Assembly (NCBI GenBank): GCA_947650285.1
Contig: CANTFL010001264.1
Location: 62,001-126,000 of the forward strand
Direction: 5' to 3'
From: Hyaloperonospora brassicae
Taxonomy: Eukaryota > Oomycota > Peronosporomycetes > Peronosporales > Peronosporaceae
DNA: 64,000 nucleotides
Within the stretch, counting starts at the first letter, position 1. Each line of letters begins with the position of its first letter. Shown piece after piece: positions 47,196 through 57,286 of this stretch. The position numbers and the translations under genes are program-made. The notes under the pieces are model-generated. The model saw nothing but the letters and a program-made list of their open reading frames with translations, ran no database searches and was not told where the DNA came from.

Positions 47196-49079
47196 ATGAT
47201 CCGATCATCAGCAGTGCTCACTCTTTTGGCAGTCATTGCCAGCGCCTCGAGCACACAAGCCATTGACTGGACATTCTGGCACGATGACGACGACTCGACC
47301 GATTCAGTCGTGGAGCCTGGGACGTTATCACCTGCAACTCTTGCGAGCATGATGGGACTTGACTACATGGACCGCGTCAAGTCGATGATTTCGTCCGGGC
47401 ACGTGTCGGGATCTTCCGACAAGTCCCCGGCCATAACTGCTCCTTCTACCGACTCTTCCGATTCCTCCGATTCTTCTTTGTCGATTGACACCCCACGTCC
47501 ACCTCGGAGGTCTTCAAAGTCGACCTTTGCAAATCTGGCAATGCCGAAGGAGAGCGCTATCGCGACACCTTCGACGGCCGTTAGCACGTTTCGATCCACA
47601 CATCGCAATTGGGTCGGCACGTGGCATCAATCTGCGGACTCGGCCTGTTACCGAGAAGCGCACTTTATGAAAACCTGTCCGAGCAACTACGACCGCAGCA
47701 AACTGACGGACACGTGCTGGAGCGAGTGTCCGATGGAGTACCCTATCGAGTGCGGCATGCAGTGCATCCAGCAAAACAATGACTGCGGACGGGAAGATGT
47801 CGCCAAGATATCAGCTGTCGCCATGTCCACGTTGAGCATGGCGACGTTCGGCGTGTTTGGCGGGCTCGCAAAGATGGGCAAAAAGGTCGGGTGGGCCGTC
47901 CGGTGCGCCAACATGTTGATGACCGCAACGAGAGCGATCATTCGGTTCACGCGGAACCAAATGGTACTGGACCCCCAAACATCTCAGGAGAAGCTGCTGC
48001 TGTTGCTGTACCAGACGAATTGGGTTGCCGCCGACTTACCTGCAACCATATACGCCTGCATGGGCAAGACAGTGCCCCCGACCCTGCAAGCAGCTCGAGG
48101 TCTACTGCCCACTATGCAGTACGTACTTCTGCTGGTGCTTGGGTATGGTGATGATATCATGTCGACTTGGGGCAAATTCAAGGCTTTCATGACGCGGGCC
48201 AACTTCACGGAAGCTGCTAGTAAAATCACAAAGGGTGAGATCTCGAGCTTGGAAACCGCGATGAAGTCGGACGCAACGTGTAGCGAAGACTTGCGGTCAG
48301 CACTGAACCTCGTGTGGATGACGGTGAACGAGTACCGAGAGAAAGATCCTGGCATCAGTGAAGCCGACATTCGCCTTAAGATTAGTCAGTCGGACCTCAT
48401 CTTGTACGACATTCCGATTATCACCAACAACTGCATGAGCCGAATGATTTCCGAGTCGACGGTGGACACTGCGTACAAAACGCGGGAGACGCTTCGCAAA
48501 ACCTTTGGGGTTGTAGTCAATGACCTCATCAAGGATGGCAAGAGCGACAACGGAACGTCGATGGCGGCAAAACACAATGCTTACGTGTTGCTGGACGACG
48601 CGCTTACCATGGCATCAGTCACTGGGCTAGAACCCACCGACTTGTCAACCTTAGCTTCGGAGTTTCTTCAGACTATCTGCGGTCCAACGCAGTTTATGGG
48701 TGAAATCGACGATGGCAAAGACGACGCCACTCTCGGTATGAACGCGCTGAAGAAGGCCTTCAAGAACACCACGAGTTCTTGGACCAGGAAGGGTGACGGC
48801 AACGTCATTATTAATTTCACGAGCAAGGATACCAAAGATGTCACGGTGAACATCAGGTCTGGCGGTGACAAAGTTGACGAAGTAGGTCTGCGAGCTGGCG
48901 GGACGGCTCGATGGACGTCAACTGTCAAAGAGTTGGGTGGTAAGACTTTATATTTGGACCGCTGGCGTCCTGGGTTCTTGGGCCTTCCTGGCACAGGAGG
49001 TGGTTCACTGGTACTTTGGGTGCCCATTTCACGTGACGGAGGCCACTTGGAGATCAACGCTGAGTTGAACGGTAACTAG
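47196..49079 (+). CDS. Secreted Cys-rich family protein P4
   Basis: A 627-residue intronless protein, the longest of the four. The ATG at 47196 opens a clean signal peptide (MIRSSAVLTLLAVIASASST); the frame is open farther upstream, but that stretch has no family similarity. A long spacer contains DDDDSTDS and a Ser/Asp-repeat (TDSSDSSDSSLSID) unlike the other members. The Cys-rich domain reads HRNWVGTWHQSADSACYREA, CPSNYDR, CWSECPMEYPIECGMQCI. The helical middle and the C-terminal domain (ICGPTQFMGEIDDG; YLDRWRPGFLGLPGTGGGSL) are typical. It ends LNGN, so it lacks the terminal sequon of P1, P2 and P3. It sits about 27 kb from the other three across the AT-rich block, in P1/P2 orientation. 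Confidence 0.9.
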   Translation: MIRSSAVLTLLAVIASASSTQAIDWTFWHDDDDSTDSVVEPGTLSPATLASMMGLDYMDRVKSMISSGHVSGSSDKSPAITAPSTDSSDSSDSSLSIDTPRPPRRSSKSTFANLAMPKESAIATPSTAVSTFRSTHRNWVGTWHQSADSACYREAHFMKTCPSNYDRSKLTDTCWSECPMEYPIECGMQCIQQNNDCGREDVAKISAVAMSTLSMATFGVFGGLAKMGKKVGWAVRCANMLMTATRAIIRFTRNQMVLDPQTSQEKLLLLLYQTNWVAADLPATIYACMGKTVPPTLQAARGLLPTMQYVLLLVLGYGDDIMSTWGKFKAFMTRANFTEAASKITKGEISSLETAMKSDATCSEDLRSALNLVWMTVNEYREKDPGISEADIRLKISQSDLILYDIPIITNNCMSRMISESTVDTAYKTRETLRKTFGVVVNDLIKDGKSDNGTSMAAKHNAYVLLDDALTMASVTGLEPTDLSTLASEFLQTICGPTQFMGEIDDGKDDATLGMNALKKAFKNTTSSWTRKGDGNVIINFTSKDTKDVTVNIRSGGDKVDEVGLRAGGTARWTSTVKELGGKTLYLDRWRPGFLGLPGTGGGSLVLWVPISRDGGHLEINAELNGN

Positions 49080-52000
49080 AGCGGTATTATGTTGCTGTCG
49101 CCGTAGTCGAAAGGTAGTAGGGTTTTTTGCGTGGTTTGTCATGGTTGTAAACATATCAATACACTATCGAATGCAGCTCATGGTTTCTAGGTGTGCATAT
49201 CTCGAACGCAAAGTTCATCGCTGTTTATTATGGGCAAGAGCGATGCCTACCTTAGTGTATCGAAGCATACGAAAGATGCAACAAGACAGCATGAACAAAC
49301 GCCTGACAAAGAATGAATAACTGCGATCGAATGCGAATAGGTTTCTAGGTAGGCTCTGCCTCGTATGCTGCTCTCAAAAACGAACAGCTACAGTACCTAT
49401 ATTGGCCATCGAATAAAAAAGTCTTGATTGAAAGATACCAATTTAATGTGCAGTAGTTGGATCACACGTAACAATGCAGTGCTGCACATTTCGTCGCGCC
49501 CCCCCCCCGCCACTTTGTTGTTGCTATCAAGCGCGTGTCGTCTATACTTAGTGACGACTAGTTCAGTCTACCAGTATGACAGCAAGTGGAACTCCGTGCC
49601 GATGTAGACTCGATGTCACTGTCTTCTACTACGGGCAGCAATACCACAGCACTAAGACAGATCGATCTTCTCACGAAAAAGTGGCAAGCGATTAAAGTGG
49701 TCGCATAAGCTTTTCCAAACCGGAGATACTATAGCAATCATACGGTGTACAGTCACGTGAAAGGGGCCAAAGGAACTCGCTCAGCTATTATGTCCGCACT
49801 TGCCGATCTGCAAGTCTTTTCCACAACTCATTAAGCTCTCGCGCATGTGTGTTTCTTGCAAGAACGAGCTAAAGGATGCGCGTACTACAGCACGCACCCA
49901 CACAACAAGTACGAGGATATCACATGCACGTTCTCGATTTTATACTCGTCTACGCCCTAGCTTACGACCACTTGTGTGCAGTGTTCACGGACAGCATCAT
50001 ACTACCTGACGCTTGACGTGGTTTTGGAGGTATTTCGCAAAGCCGTATACTTCAAATGGACCTCTCACTATCGCGACAAACACGTTTATCTCGCCGCAGC
50101 TGTGACACCGTACGTATGACCCAAACATGGCTGCATCGTCAGAACAACAACATCGCGCTTGAGCAAAGATGCCTTCGATTGATTTGACGACCCCAAATGG
50201 CGTAAAGCTTTGATGTGGTTCTCCACAGTTTACATGTTCATTTGGGCAGCCCGTACCGTAGTAACTGGATCGGAAGTAATGGAGTAGACACCGAGTTATC
50301 CTTATTGACACATTATACCTCGTAAGCTGGGGACATCCGACTCGATCAAAGCGCTCACTCATGCTGTAGTTCTCCGTCATAGTCTCTGTCTACTGTATCG
50401 TGCTATATCAAAGTAGCCTGGAATAAAGCTATGTGGCACTGGCTCTACTTCTGCTCGCCCTAGCCAAGTAGGTGTGACAGATAGCAAGGTCTTTCAGCGG
50501 CACAATATGCTTCGTCTTTCTGTGCCCGTTCCGAGTTGGTATCTACGTGACATTTGCCCTTTCACTCCTTCTGGCTGTCTTGCTCTCGTACGTAAACTGA
50601 ATTCGAACTGCTATGATTGATGATGGACGCTCCGATGGCTGTATGAAAGCGAAATACCACATATTTCAATTGATCGAAGACTTGTTTCACCGCTCGGTTG
50701 TTGGGATCATCAGCGTGAAATATATGTACAACTGAGTAGATAATGAGATGTAGGCATTTAGATGCTGTATGTGTGTCTGCGTGCATCAGATGCTGCCTGA
50801 AGTCAAAAGGCGTTCGCAAATGCTTCTCCAGATGCGCTATCTTCTCAATCCATGCGCAAGCACAGGATAGAAAGAGTTGACGTAAATGCAGGAGAGGATT
50901 CGATCGGAGGTGTCTTTGCGGCAAGTTTTGTTCTCATGCTCATCCTTTGGATCGGACGTCGAATGCAGCACACGCAAGCATGCCTTACCATGGCATGTCA
51001 CGGCAAATCTCATGACAAACACGTCTAAAACGACACGATAAACGAATGGCCATGTATCTAGATGTACTACTGCGTAAGAGCAGTTGGTCTGCCTACATGT
51101 GCTGCACAGGAAATGGCTGGCATCATAAGGCTATACCGAATCTGTTCACTTGTCACGGTATCGACATCAGGGTCGAGACCCAAATGCAGTGCGAATCTTG
51201 TCGGTCACATACGTAGCTGTACGATTGTCTCATGGCGTCGCCAGAAAAAAGCACACCTTTGTAGACAGTAATCTTGATGTAGCACAGCTATATGCACACA
51301 TCAATCGTTTTCGAGGACTTTGTAGCTGTCCTGACAATCGATAAGCGCAAAACGGATGCCTTGCAAGACGGGTCATACCGGTCTCCATCTCACTTTACTC
51401 GATGGTGTGCATATCGTGTAGTCTTGCTGCTATTCCGACTCCGACTCGAATACGCACGACATTGTACGTTACTCTTTGCAATATCGCGCACATCTTCCTT
51501 TGTCGGACTAACGCACGGCCACCAACCAAACTTATCGAGGTCATCCAGTGAAGTAGTCACAAGACGTTTACGCGTTCTCGTGGGTGGGCCATGTGCAAGG
51601 ATGTTGTGGACCCTTAAGGCTCCGCAACATATTTGCATACCAAGCGTGCACAAGTTTTCAAGGTAAATTTGTATCTCAGTGATGTTTTCGTTAGCAGTTC
51701 TCGGGGTTGATTGAACAACTGTGACATTCCACGACCACTACAGGCTGTTTGATTCATACCTTCGCAAGCAATAGCGTTTTTCACGAACATTACACCAAGC
51801 AACTGAGTCATCCGACTACGTCGCTTGTATCTAGTTGTTATAACCGAGATGTTCATAGCACACGGATACTGCATATCTCGGTAGCTTGCTTATCCCGGAG
51901 GGCGCGTTTTACTAGCTCACAAAATCTGCTTGTGCTCGGATACACGTGTAATCCGTATACGACGGAGTACAATGCGCAGCTCAATCTGTCTCACAGATTG

Positions 52001-53063
52001 GCGTGATAGCGGAGGACTTCTTGCACAGAAGCACGTCTTCTTCGATCGCTTAGAGGTGCCAGACCGCCGCATGAATTGAATAATATATCATGTCGAACAG
52101 AGTATGAGAAAGCTGGGGTGGCGTATCCCTTTGCTACGTATACACCTCGTAACGAGTGCAAGGCAAAATGTCTGTCTTTGCTCTTCGTAAACATTGACAA
52201 GTCCATCACTATGCACTGAGGATCCTCATAAGTGCAGAACAAAACGTTATCTGTGACCATGCAAAGTAACGTGGATGAGTCAGCTTCATGAAATGTCTGC
52301 CAGTGTATCGTGTGTAGCTGCAATGTCAATACCTTGTCAACACCTTTCTCCTATTATTGCACACACACGGCCAAGAAGATTGAATGATGTGTGCGATCTA
52401 GGTACGATTGCAACAGCTTTCGGTCATCTCAATCCGATTTTTTTATCGTTTCGTGTGGAAAAACGAATGTTGCGCTCGACTGCCATGACTTTTGCTTCAA
52501 TTGGCGCCTGATCGTCCCAACACTTGACTTGATGAGGAATACGGTGCCACAGCCATTTGGTTGTGGCCGTACGTTGCAATAGTCAGCAGAAAACAACCAG
52601 GCACGTCACAAGAATTGGACCACAACGGTAGAAACGCAGTTTAGACATAATATACACAATGCTGGCAAGTCTTGCATAGCTACTACCTGGCTTACAGAAC
52701 ATCAGAACTGACGCAACATCTGGGCACCAACGTACATTCGCAATAACTATCAGCGACAAGACACACAGTGTGTGACCGTTTGCTACCATTCTGTATGTCA
52801 AATCTGCCAGAAGGCGACCTACAAAATATTGACGCGGCTCGACAGTCACGTAGATGATTGCATGCAATAGATCGAGCAGAAAAAAACGATCATGATGTTT
52901 GCTGCTTGACCTGTTTTGTCGTACCAACAGCTTCCACGCAAAACGAGCGGCGACATGGAACGAGCCAAAGATCAATGTCGCGTTTTCGTTAGCGATCAAG
53001 TCAAGCCGTGACTTGTTGTCTCAACAGATTCACGCAGACTGCCCTGTACATCCCACGTCAATC
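49080..53063. other. Region without intact gene; coding-like minus-strand pieces
   Basis: About 4 kb with no assembled gene. On the minus strand several stretches look coding by amino-acid make-up (see the entry at 51991-52999, and 50380-49997, which reads GSYVRCHSCGEINVFVAIV near its end). They do not join into one frame by clear splice sites. Confidence 0.4.
51991..52999 (-). pseudogene. Possible decayed or intron-rich gene fragment
   Basis: Minus-strand pieces with coding-like composition. IANENATLIFGSFHVAARFA is followed by WKLLVRQN and a good donor (aacag/gtcaag). Next is LLADLTYRMVANGHTLCVLS. A final 112-codon frame (52329-51991) contains LLCMVTDNVLFCTYEDPQCI and KDRHFALHSLRGVYVAKGYA. 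No family recognised. Stops separate the pieces and not every junction has a plausible intron, which favours decay. Confidence 0.22.
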
Positions 53064-54017
53064 CTAAAGCCCCAGCGAGTCAATGTCGACACCGCCCAAG
53101 CGTCCAGGTGCGTATCCGCCAGCACGGTTCTGTGCATTGGCCAAATTGAGCTGGCCGCCATCTCCAATCGCTTCGCTTTCAATGCGGTCATCTTCCGCCA
53201 GCTCTTCACGTAGCCAGTGCTCGACGACCTTGTACATCGGCACTTTTCGATCGTCTGTGCACTCGTGAATTGGACCGTGGAAGCCCTTAATACCACGTCG
53301 AATGTACAGCACGTGCGAGGCCCAGTCGTCCGTGCCATCGAAAATGTGCGTAGCCAGCAAGACCGTGGCCCGTCTCGTGTCCGTCTCTTCTTTCAAGAAC
53401 GCCAAGACGTTCTCGCGAACGACAATGTCCAGTGTACCCAGTACCTCGTCCAGCACAATAAGCTGAGACGGCCGCAAAAGCGCGAGGAACAGCTGCACCC
53501 GGCGCCGCTGGCCATCCGACAGGCGATGGAGTCGCCACGTGGGGTCCACGCGAAGGACTTTCAGCAGCTTCTCGCGTCTGTCGGCGAACTCGGCCTGCAA
53601 TTGGACCATCATCTCGGCCACGGCCATGTCGGCCGCGTAGGCCATGGCATGCGACATGAACGCCACCGCGCGATGGCCCCAATCACTGCTGACAAACGTC
53701 CGACGGGCGTTCAGTGTCGTGTCGCGAAAACTATCGCGCCCAAAGACGAGGGCCGTGTCGAACGCTGTCAAGTGCCGACCGGCCACGATACGGAGCAATG
53801 TGCTTTTGCCAGCGCCGTTGCCACCAACGACAAGAACGCGTTCGCCCAATTAGAACGTGAGTGTCACGTCACGCAGGACGCGATGGTCGGGACGACCAGT
53901 GGAGACAGTGGCACTGCCCCCACGCGGCGACTGGTCGACAGCTGTCGTCGGGGCAGGAAAAGCAAAAGTGAGGCCCCGCAGCTCGACGGGTGGAGGAGTT
54001 GCGGCAGCTGAAGCCAT
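53064..54017 (-). pseudogene. CAF16-like ABC ATPase with in-frame stop
   Basis: Soluble single-domain ABC ATPase of the CAF16 (CCR4-associated) type, with no membrane segments. The start is the ATG at 54017 (MASAAATPPPVELRGLTFAF). The frame then runs through HRVLRDVTLTF, a TAA codon at 53850-53852, and straight on in the same frame with LGERVLVVGGNGAGKSTLLR (Walker A). Later elements are intact: LSDGQRRRVQ signature, SQLIVLDEVLGTLD (Walker B) and LLATHIFD (H-loop). About 316 residues would be encoded apart from the stop. Homology is continuous on both sides, so an intron is unlikely. The options are a nonsense mutation, a sequencing error or readthrough. A pogo-like transposon is inserted 76 bp upstream of the ATG. 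Confidence 0.8.
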
Positions 54018-54092
54018 CGCCACCGACGACACGGGAGTTGTAGCTGCTGGAGAGCGAAAAAGAGGGAGCGATGACGATGAGTGGGTGCAATA

Positions 54093-54105
54093 ATGGGTTC
54101 TGCCG
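54093..54105. repeat. Left terminal inverted repeat of pogo-like element
   Basis: atgggttctgccg; pairs with 55950-55962 with one mismatch at the second base. Preceded by the TA duplication. Confidence 0.85.
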
Positions 54106-54228
54106 ATTAATGTACCGTATTATATTCCCCTATTGTTCTCTAATTTTAAAAAAGGGTATTGTATTAGGCAGGGTACATTCAAATGTTTTAAAAAAAAATA
54201 ATTCCTCTTGGTCAGTAAATGACGGCAG

Positions 54229-54282
54229 TGGTGGAGTGGTGTAGCAGACTAACAGTTACACAAATAGTTCGGGTTCAAACCC
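54229..54282 (+). other. Pol III-type A and B boxes (tRNA-derived SINE-like)
   Basis: tggtggagtgg (54229-54239) fits the A-box pattern TRGYNNANNNG and ggttcaaaccc (54272-54282) fits the B-box GGTTCRANYCC, 32 bp apart as in tRNA genes. No complete cloverleaf with a paired acceptor stem was found, so this is more likely the head of a tRNA-derived SINE nested in the transposon than a functional tRNA. Confidence 0.4.
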
Positions 54283-54405
54283 AGCAGCGACCTCAGACAT
54301 AGGTTCCCCATAGGATGGATCTGGAACCGCCACGCAAGTCCTTTTATTTCAGATCCATTGCAATGCACAGAAGAAAAGAGCTGCAAACACAAAAATGAAA
54401 AACCT

Positions 54406-55708
54406 TTATTCAACGACTAGATCGTCAAACTCATCTGCAATATCAGCACCATCTGCATCATCAGGGGCTTCTTCGTCAGCACTCACCCATTTACGCAGAA
54501 AGAGTCCACCGTACACGTCGTGCTTGGCAATATGACAGTCGCGGTAGTATACAGCGAACCCAGATGCGGCAATTGACTTGCAGACAACACCGTTGGGGAC
54601 AGCTTTTTCCATGAATTGCTGACCCACGCCACCACCTCCTCCACGCTCGGTGGCCGCGGATTTCCGTTCTTGGTGTACTGCACCCGATCAAATCTCTTCT
54701 AGTCGTCAATAACGCTCGATAGGCAATCTCTAAACGACTTGAATATTCCGATGCCCCCTGCCTGCAGATACGGCGTTAGACCTCCAGGAAAAATCATCAT
54801 ATCGATTTTATTGCTGATGCACTTCGCTCTAACATCCTTTGCTATATGCGCTCGCATCGAGTCCACACGATCCCTTTGCCGTCGCAGAAGTTTAGAAGCG
54901 CTGGAAACATCAAGTCGGTCCACTTGATGAGAAGCTCACTGTTCATCCAGGCACGCTCTTGATACGCAACGTAAACCGCGCCGCTCTTCTGGATCGGTTT
55001 TTCCGCGCCTTTCCAGATCAAAAGAGGTGGCAGCTTTGTCCCTGTGGCTGTCACGGTAAGCGCAACAGTGATCCACATCGAAGCGAACCCTGTAGACCGC
55101 AAAGAGACATGAAGTGCGCCGGCAAAGTCCACAGTGGCGCGCCGTGGGTCTTCAAAGAAAACTGCCGCCTCATCTATCAGGAGCATGCCGCTGGGGTTGA
55201 GATCGCTCTTCTTTGATGAGAGGTACGTAAGAAATCGCACGGCACGCGCAGTGAACTCGTCGTCACTCAATACGGTGAGGTTGGTCGTCCGTCGCAGAGA
55301 GAGGCCATAGCGAGTTCTGAAGCGAGCGAGCCACTTGTCCGATGCGCAGAAGTCATCGTCGTCCAGCTCATATTTAGCGAGCTCGCGTGCGGTAACTTGA
55401 ACCCACTGACGCAAAACCTTTTCCTTCTTCGATATCAGGAAAGCGATCTGATGAAACATTACATCCTCTACCTCGCCAAGCCGTGGGTGTCTACCGCCAC
55501 CTGCCACACGCAGCTGCTGCGCCGGGGAGTTCGTGATGGCTTCGCGGTTCTTCCACCAGTAGCGAATCTGGGCGCCTGACACTTGCCATCCTCGCTCCGC
55601 TTGAAAGTGCTTCAGTGCGCGCGTAGGAACCCCACCACCAGGAACTTCGATCTACCCGATCACTTCCCGCTTCTCGAGGTTGGTCTTGGAAACGCGCCTG
55701 GGTGCCAT
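54406..55708 (-). pseudogene. Pogo/Tigger-like transposase, broken
   Basis: DDE_1-type transposase. The ATG at 55708 starts MAPRRVSKTNLEKREVIG and is followed by a TAG at 55652-55654 (codon 19). The frame reopens and carries an HTH/CENP-B-like region (KWLARFRTRYGLSLRR) and the first catalytic Asp (SGMLLIDEAAVFFED). Around 54850 the frame shifts after CDGKGIVW and continues as DSMRAHIAKDVRAKCI, holding the second Asp. The expected third Asp, in the LQPLD-like motif, is replaced (TPYLQAGGIGIFKSF). A second frameshift at about 54600 leads to the acidic C terminus ending DEFDDLVVE. AATAAA lies just after the stop on the minus strand (about 54398-54403). Confidence 0.8.
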
Positions 55709-55949
55709 GGTGTGCACTAAAGGATGAAGGTCTTTAATGCGAAGAGAGCTTTATATCTAGTGATTTAAACGTATGGAGGGTGAACGGGCTTTTCCGAGTA
55801 ACCGCTACCAACCATTCATCTAAGGCAATAATTGGTCAAAAACGCTTTTTTACCATAACAATTCATGGTATACTAATGGGCACGGTATAATACTGTTTAT
55901 GTACCTTAAAATATGGTTAGGGTATTATATTCGGACAGGGTATATTATA

Positions 55950-55962
55950 CGGCAGAACCCGT
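55950..55962. repeat. Right terminal inverted repeat of pogo-like element
   Basis: cggcagaacccgt, the inverted partner of 54093-54105, followed by the TA duplication at 55963-55964. Confidence 0.85.
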
Positions 55963-55964
55963 TA

Positions 55965-57286
55965 GGTTCGGTTGAAAGTCGAACGTGAAAGTGGATAATG
56001 GCCCTTGCTATCTGTAGTTATCATAGCGATTGTAACGAGGCACACGTCGACTGGTAGTCGACAATAGGTGTGGTGCACACAAGGGATGAGATCCCCTTTA
56101 AAGTAGTATTAGAACACAGTATCAATTGTTGAAGACTGATGTCTGTCAACCGTTGATTACGAGATCTTTTGATAGGTTTATTTAGGACATTAGTGAGTAG
56201 GTTAATTACTTTGCTCTGAGGTGTTCTCTTAGGTTAAAAGAAGAAATTAAATTCATTTCCCATATTGATCCGATAGACACGTGCCTCTTTAAGGCTGTTT
56301 GTGATCGTTGAGCAGATAGCAACGCCTTGTTAAGGCAGCTTCTCCTTGTGCACTCAGTGCGTTTAATTCTTTAGAACGTTTGGTCGCCCTGGAACAGGGA
56401 CTGTAAGCTCTCGGAGCTGTTGACTCTTTGAGTCGGGTTCGTAGAACCAAGGTTGCTCATTGAGCGGTAAGTCCTCCTCTGATTCAAGGAGCTGTGTAGC
56501 TCCGCTACAGCGATAAATGACAGCAGATGGGCAGTTGGTTTACGTTGTGGGTCATGTACATTGTGGAGTGTGTGTCCATTTGTACGAGGCGACGCACTAG
56601 CTAGTGCACGATGCATGACGCATGACGCATGATCAGTTGTCGTTGCAAGCGCAGCCAAGATGGCAACAACATCGAAGCTGCACTGTGCAGCAAGATCGTG
56701 TCTAGCTTTATAACATCCATGCACCATCATACCCATTATCACTCAGCAGCATTGTCGGCATGGTCGATACCTACCTTCGTACGCATTGCGCGTTCTGGTA
56801 GCGTGCAATTTACCTCGTGCGTCCGTAAGATCCGCGTGCCCACCTGCACCGGCACCATGATCATTCAGTCAAGTCTACGCGCATGTCGCCTCTTGACATT
56901 GATTGTTCATCTTCCATACCTGCTACCTCGTGTCGTGCCCTAAACGTCTTACAGAGCCATTGTGTATGAGCTCGCAAGGCACACTGCTTCGCAAAGGGAA
57001 ACACCCACACAAAGTCCTCTCGATCCATCGCGCGGACGACGACAAGCATTCAGGCAAATAAGTACTGACGCCACAACAAGTGTACAAACAACTTCGACGA
57101 GCGAAAACTCGACACCAAGTGAGCACAATTGTCGACGTAACGCCGGCGGCATCCCTACCAAAAAGCGTTTTAACGGCGAAACGAAACACGCCGGTCACGC
57201 ACCACCTGTACTGTACAACGAAGGCACACACTGTCACTCGTGCGAGGTTCTTCCGCCCCGTCGGAACCCAAAACAACAGCAACCAA
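55965..57286. other. Intergenic region upstream of the helicase gene
   Basis: About 1.3 kb with no supported gene. The segment 56080-56420 is AT-rich and LTR-like in texture (starts near tgttgaagactg), but I found no second LTR, primer-binding site or target duplication. The frame of the helicase is open upstream to 57080 without conserved sequence. Confidence 0.4.

Larger units (their letters stand above)
54093..55962 (-). mobile_element. Pogo-like DNA transposon, inactive
   Basis: A complete element bounded by 13-bp terminal inverted repeats: atgggttctgccg at 54093-54105, and cggcagaacccgt at 55950-55962 (one mismatch). A TA dinucleotide flanks it at 54091-54092 and 55963-55964, the target duplication expected for the Tc1/mariner/pogo superfamily. 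Subterminal AT-rich repeats (agggtatt-like) occur inside both ends. The internal transposase is on the minus strand and broken. Confidence 0.85.

Noticed and set aside
54225..54300. Functional tRNA gene
   Set aside because: A and B boxes are present, but no acceptor stem or anticodon arm could be folded convincingly.
56080..56420. Possible solo LTR
   Set aside because: Texture is LTR-like, but no second copy, target duplication or primer-binding site could be found.
57080..57286. 69-codon upstream extension of the helicase
   Set aside because: Begins with GTG and shows no conservation; the dsRNA-binding-like domain starts after the ATG at 57287.
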